A stretch of 7,340 nt of DNA, taken from DAOUBA01 sp034432855 (lineage in GTDB: Bacteria > Chloroflexota > Anaerolineae > B4-G1). The first letter of the stretch is position 1. Every line of letters starts with the position of its first letter. Both the position numbers and the translations under genes were made by a program. Below are positions 4,587 through 7,340 of this stretch, piece by piece. Under the pieces are notes generated by a model. That model had not been told where the DNA came from. It did not search any database and saw only the letters and a program-made list of their open reading frames with translations. Where the stretch lies: positions 1 to 7,340 of the forward strand of contig DAOUBA010000209.1 in NCBI GenBank assembly GCA_034432855.1. The letters are read 5' to 3'.

Positions 4587-6812
4587 ATGCAAGAGCAAGA
4601 GACAGACCACCGGCCATGGTTACAGTGGCTAAACCGTGTTTTTCCCCGTGGTATCCGCGGCAAGATCATCCTGCCCTACACCTTCCTCACGTTGATCGTG
4701 GCGCTCGTGGGCGTCTACGTGGTGACCAGCCTGGTCTTCAGTTCCCTCGATGAGCGTTTGACCAATCAGGTGCTCGAGGCCGGACGCGCGGTTTCCGACG
4801 CCATGGTGCGTCACGAATTGGAGCAGGCGCGGTCGGCGCGTGCCGTGGCGCTCACCGTAGGCCTGGCCGAAGCGTTGCGGGCCGGCGACCGGGAGAAAGC
4901 CGCAGAGTTGGCCTTGCCGATTGCCAGCGTTGAAGCGGTCGAGTGCTTCATCCTCTTTGACGCACAAGGGCGCGAAACCCTACACGCCTTGCGGCAGGAC
5001 GACGGCACGTTGGAAACCGTCGAAGAGCCGCTCGGCACTCCACCGTGGATAGTCCAGGCACTGTTGGCGCAGGGCGATCCCCAGGCGCTACCCGCGCGCG
5101 GCCTGGGCCTGCATCCGGCAGATCAGCGGTACTATTACTTCACCGCCCTTCCTGTTCCTCTGAACGACGAAATGGCTGGCGTTGTCGTCGTTGGCACATC
5201 GCTGAATGCGTTGCTGCCGCGCTTCCAGTCCTCCTCCCTGGCCCACGTCGTCATTCATACGGAGAATGGTCGCGCGATCGCCTCCACTTTCACGCTAGGC
5301 GAGCAGCCTGCCGAGGCGGCGGTTTTGCTTGAGACTCTCTCGATCCCTCAGGATACTTACGACTGGATTCTGAATAGCACAGAGACCAGTTTGGGCGAGA
5401 ATGTCGAAATTCGTGGACGTCCTTATCGTCTGGCCCGTGGGCCCTTGTACGTGGGCAGTTGGAGACTGGGCGTGTTTACTGTCGCCCTCCCTTCGAACTT
5501 TGTGATCCAGGCGGGTGTAACGAACCGCAATATGTACGCGCTGATCTTTACTGCCGCGGTGGCCGCCGTCGTCGTAATCGGTTACCTGATCGCTCAACGC
5601 ATCACCCGGCCGCTCAACCGCCTGGTGCGCGTCTCGCAGGCCGTGGCCGAAGGCAATCTCAGCCAGCGCACTGGCATCGTCAGCGCAGACGAGATCGGCA
5701 GACTCGCCGTGACCTTCGACGAGATGACCCGCCGGTTGGCCGAGCGCACCCGCACGCTCGAAGAGACGCTGAGCCGCCTGCGCGCCATCCTCTCCAGCAT
5801 CGGTGATGGCGTGGTGCTGGAGGACCGGCAGGGGAATTTCATTCCCCTGAATGCCGCTGCCGAGACATTGTTGCGCGAGATGGCGTCGGAATTTGTCCAC
5901 AGCCCGCTACGCGAGTTATCCCCGGAGCAGCCGGAACAACCCTCGGACCTCCAACCGAGCCCGTGGCTTTTGGAGCGCCGACGTTTCCAGGTGGGCAAGC
6001 GGGTGATCAACGTGCACTCGGCCGCCGTCCGCATGGCCGATGGGGAATTGCTGGGCACGGTCATCGTCTTGCGCGACGTCACGGCCGAGGTCGAAGCCGA
6101 ACAACTCAAGGATGCCTTCGTGGCCCACGTGTCACATGAATTGCGCACGCCTTTGACGGCGATCAAGGGATACAGTGAGTTGCTGCTCAGTAGCGGTGAT
6201 GCGACGCTTAGCCAGGAACAGCGGCGATGCCTGGAAACGATCACCCATCACACCGATAACCTGGTGGCGATGATCAACTCGCTGTTGGACTTTTCGGAGA
6301 TCGAAGCGGATGGCCGTTTGCGACTGCTCCCGCGTCCGCTCCAGTTGTCGGATCTGGTCGAGACGGTCGCCGAGGAGTGGCGCTCGCAGATGGTCGAAAA
6401 GTCCCTGACCTTCGAGGTAGAAATGCCGGCCGACCTGCCCCAGGTCAACGCCGACGCGCGCCGGCTGCGCTGGGCGATCGTCAACCTGGTGCGTAATGCC
6501 TGGCAATATACACCGGCGGGGGGAACTGTCACCATGCGCCTGTCCGCCCACGATGACAAGGTAGTCCTCGACGTGAGCGATACGGGGGTCGGGATTTCGC
6601 TCGAGGAGCAACAGCGTCTCTTCAGACGTTTCTACCGCGTTTCCGAGGCCTCGTACGGCGCAGTACGCGGGATCGGGCTCGGCCTCTACGTGACCAAGGC
6701 CATCGTCGAGGCGCACGGAGGAGAGGTGCGTGTCGCCAGCCAGAAAGGGGTCGGCAGCACCTTCAGCGTGATCCTCCCGGCGCTACGGCTCGAAAGGGCA
6801 AAGCAGGTGTAA
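4587..6812 (+). CDS. Membrane sensor histidine kinase (Cache-like sensor, HAMP, PAS, HisKA, HATPase)
   Basis: A 741-residue two-component sensor kinase that should autophosphorylate a histidine and pass phosphate to an unidentified response regulator. From ATG 4587: first membrane helix about 27-50; extracytoplasmic region about 51-315, probably Cache-like (ECFILFDAQGRET resembles such domains); second helix 316-337; HAMP about 338-390 (ITRPLNRLVRVSQAVAEGNL); PAS about 398-505; HisKA with H517 in AHVSHELRTPLTAIKGYSELL-type context; HATPase with the N box NLVRNAWQYTP (N633 and N637), G1 box DTGVGI (665-670) and G2 box GIGLGL (695-700). All key residues are present. There is no receiver domain and no adjacent regulator, so the partner is elsewhere or beyond the window. 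GGAG at 4574-4577 serves ATG 4587 (nine-base spacer) or GTG 4584 (six). Closely following ruvA, it may be cotranscribed with it. Confidence 0.93.
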   Translation: MQEQETDHRPWLQWLNRVFPRGIRGKIILPYTFLTLIVALVGVYVVTSLVFSSLDERLTNQVLEAGRAVSDAMVRHELEQARSARAVALTVGLAEALRAGDREKAAELALPIASVEAVECFILFDAQGRETLHALRQDDGTLETVEEPLGTPPWIVQALLAQGDPQALPARGLGLHPADQRYYYFTALPVPLNDEMAGVVVVGTSLNALLPRFQSSSLAHVVIHTENGRAIASTFTLGEQPAEAAVLLETLSIPQDTYDWILNSTETSLGENVEIRGRPYRLARGPLYVGSWRLGVFTVALPSNFVIQAGVTNRNMYALIFTAAVAAVVVIGYLIAQRITRPLNRLVRVSQAVAEGNLSQRTGIVSADEIGRLAVTFDEMTRRLAERTRTLEETLSRLRAILSSIGDGVVLEDRQGNFIPLNAAAETLLREMASEFVHSPLRELSPEQPEQPSDLQPSPWLLERRRFQVGKRVINVHSAAVRMADGELLGTVIVLRDVTAEVEAEQLKDAFVAHVSHELRTPLTAIKGYSELLLSSGDATLSQEQRRCLETITHHTDNLVAMINSLLDFSEIEADGRLRLLPRPLQLSDLVETVAEEWRSQMVEKSLTFEVEMPADLPQVNADARRLRWAIVNLVRNAWQYTPAGGTVTMRLSAHDDKVVLDVSDTGVGISLEEQQRLFRRFYRVSEASYGAVRGIGLGLYVTKAIVEAHGGEVRVASQKGVGSTFSVILPALRLERAKQV

Positions 6813-6825
6813 GGGGACACCCGGC

Positions 6826-7340
6826 ATGGCAACGAGGAGCGAATTTCACGACAACCGTCGGCGCAGATGGCGCGACCTGTTGTTCTTCCTCCTGTTGTTG
6901 GTGGTCGTATTCCTGTGCCTCCTGGGCACGGCGCAGATGGCGATCCGGCCGGTTCGTGAGTGGTTGATCCATGCCGACATGTTCTCCAAACTGAATCCCG
7001 ACGTAACGGCCGCCGGGCAACAGCCTGTCCAACCGCTCAGTGCGGCTGCGCTGACGCCCCCTCCCTGGGACGAGAAAAGCCTACGGACGCCTGTAGGGAC
7101 GGCGGTCGTTGCCCCGCCGGTGGTCTTTCGGCCCCCGGGGGTTGCCCAGGTCCCGACGTCCACACCGACCCCCACCCCTCCTCCCCCGCCTACAGCCATG
7201 CCGACCTCTGCGCCCACCGACACGCCCGCGCCTACCGGCACCTCCACGCCCACGCGGACTCCTACGCCGACGCCTACCAGGGCCACGCCTCGGCCCACCT
7301 TCACCTCCACGCCCTGGCCGTCACCCACCCGTACGCCTCA
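6826..7340 (+). CDS. Single-pass membrane protein with Pro/Thr-rich linker, 3' partial
   Basis: This open frame runs off the right edge after 171 complete codons. Seen: a short basic N-terminus (HDNRRRRWRD), one strongly hydrophobic helix at about residues 18-36 (LLFFLLLLVVVFLCLLGTA), then an extracytoplasmic stretch and, from about residue 109, a linker dominated by Pro and Thr (TPTPTP-type repeats, with five consecutive prolines at residues 118-122). The positive-inside pattern predicts the N-terminus in the cytoplasm and the rest outside. No cysteine is placed for a lipobox. Such linkers commonly tether exported domains in Chloroflexota, so a folded domain may follow beyond the window. ATG 6826 is 13 bases after the kinase stop with a weak GGGG nine bases upstream, suggesting cotranscription with the kinase. 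The long open frame on the opposite strand here is a by-product of the repetitive codons. Function not assignable. Confidence 0.75.
   Translation, partial: MATRSEFHDNRRRRWRDLLFFLLLLVVVFLCLLGTAQMAIRPVREWLIHADMFSKLNPDVTAAGQQPVQPLSAAALTPPPWDEKSLRTPVGTAVVAPPVVFRPPGVAQVPTSTPTPTPPPPPTAMPTSAPTDTPAPTGTSTPTRTPTPTPTRATPRPTFTSTPWPSPTRTP
7159..7340 (+). repeat. Low-complexity Pro/Thr codon repeat
   Basis: C-rich imperfect tandem repeats of ACG/ACC/CCG/CCT/CCC codons encode the Thr-Pro linker of the last gene. Repeat units vary (CCTACGCCGACGCC, CCACGCC and similar), which points to slippage and drift rather than recent exact duplication. The stretch continues past the window edge. Confidence 0.8.

Noticed and set aside
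6859..6942. Exact 14-base direct repeat CGGCGCAGATGGCG at 6859-6872 and 6929-6942
   Set aside because: The two copies are read in different frames within the membrane protein and have no related flanks, so most likely chance in GC-rich DNA.
6846..7328. Minus-strand frame rich in Gly-Val repeats at the right end
   Set aside because: It is the reverse reading of the Thr/Pro codon repeats of the + strand gene, with no start signal or domain.
1..7340. CRISPR array, tRNA, rRNA, transposase or integrase
   Set aside because: No regularly spaced direct repeats, no RNA-gene signatures and no transposase or integrase motifs were seen on either strand.

Overview
The window looks like a piece of a GC-rich bacterial chromosome, most likely Chloroflexota (Anaerolineae-like). 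This is inferred from three things: a Pro/Thr 'PTPTP' low-complexity linker on a membrane-anchored protein, a 'CACGAAGGACAC'-type palindromic dispersed repeat, and a large multidomain sensor kinase embedded among housekeeping genes. No rRNA or other marker is present, so the lineage call is tentative. All genes I can support are on the + strand.

Region 1 (1-1967) is a type II restriction-modification cassette with visibly lower GC and different codon use from the rest. It holds the C-terminal part of a DNA methyltransferase (SPPY motif, probably an N4-cytosine enzyme), joined by an ATGA overlap to an AvaI/BsoBI-family restriction endonuclease. Both genes carry scars. The methyltransferase frame reads straight through a palindromic repeat at the left edge. 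The endonuclease has lost one base near its 3' end, which cuts off a C-terminal tail still readable in another frame up to 1967. All four expected active-site residues lie before the break.

Region 2 (1968-2649) holds a short hairpin, an unrecognised 123-residue acidic protein with a strong ribosome binding site, and a 197-base gap. The gap ends in a good extended -10 promoter whose -10 box sits inside an inverted repeat.

Region 3 (2650-4570) is the conserved yebC-ruvC-ruvA block. YebC is a translation/regulation factor. RuvC (Holliday junction resolvase) and RuvA (junction-binding subunit) act in recombinational repair. ruvC follows yebC by 6 bases, while ruvA is set apart by an 88-base AT-rich gap with a perfect 13-base palindrome. 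ruvB does not follow ruvA here.

Region 4 (4587-7340) continues closely spaced after ruvA. It holds a membrane sensor histidine kinase (TM, extracytoplasmic sensor, TM, HAMP, PAS, HisKA, HATPase) and, 13 bases later, the start of a single-pass membrane protein with a long Pro/Thr-rich linker that runs off the window. No response regulator is in view. I found no clearly new system. The most informative observations are the repeat inside the methyltransferase frame, the frameshifted endonuclease, and the kinase/membrane-protein pair in the place usually held by ruvB.
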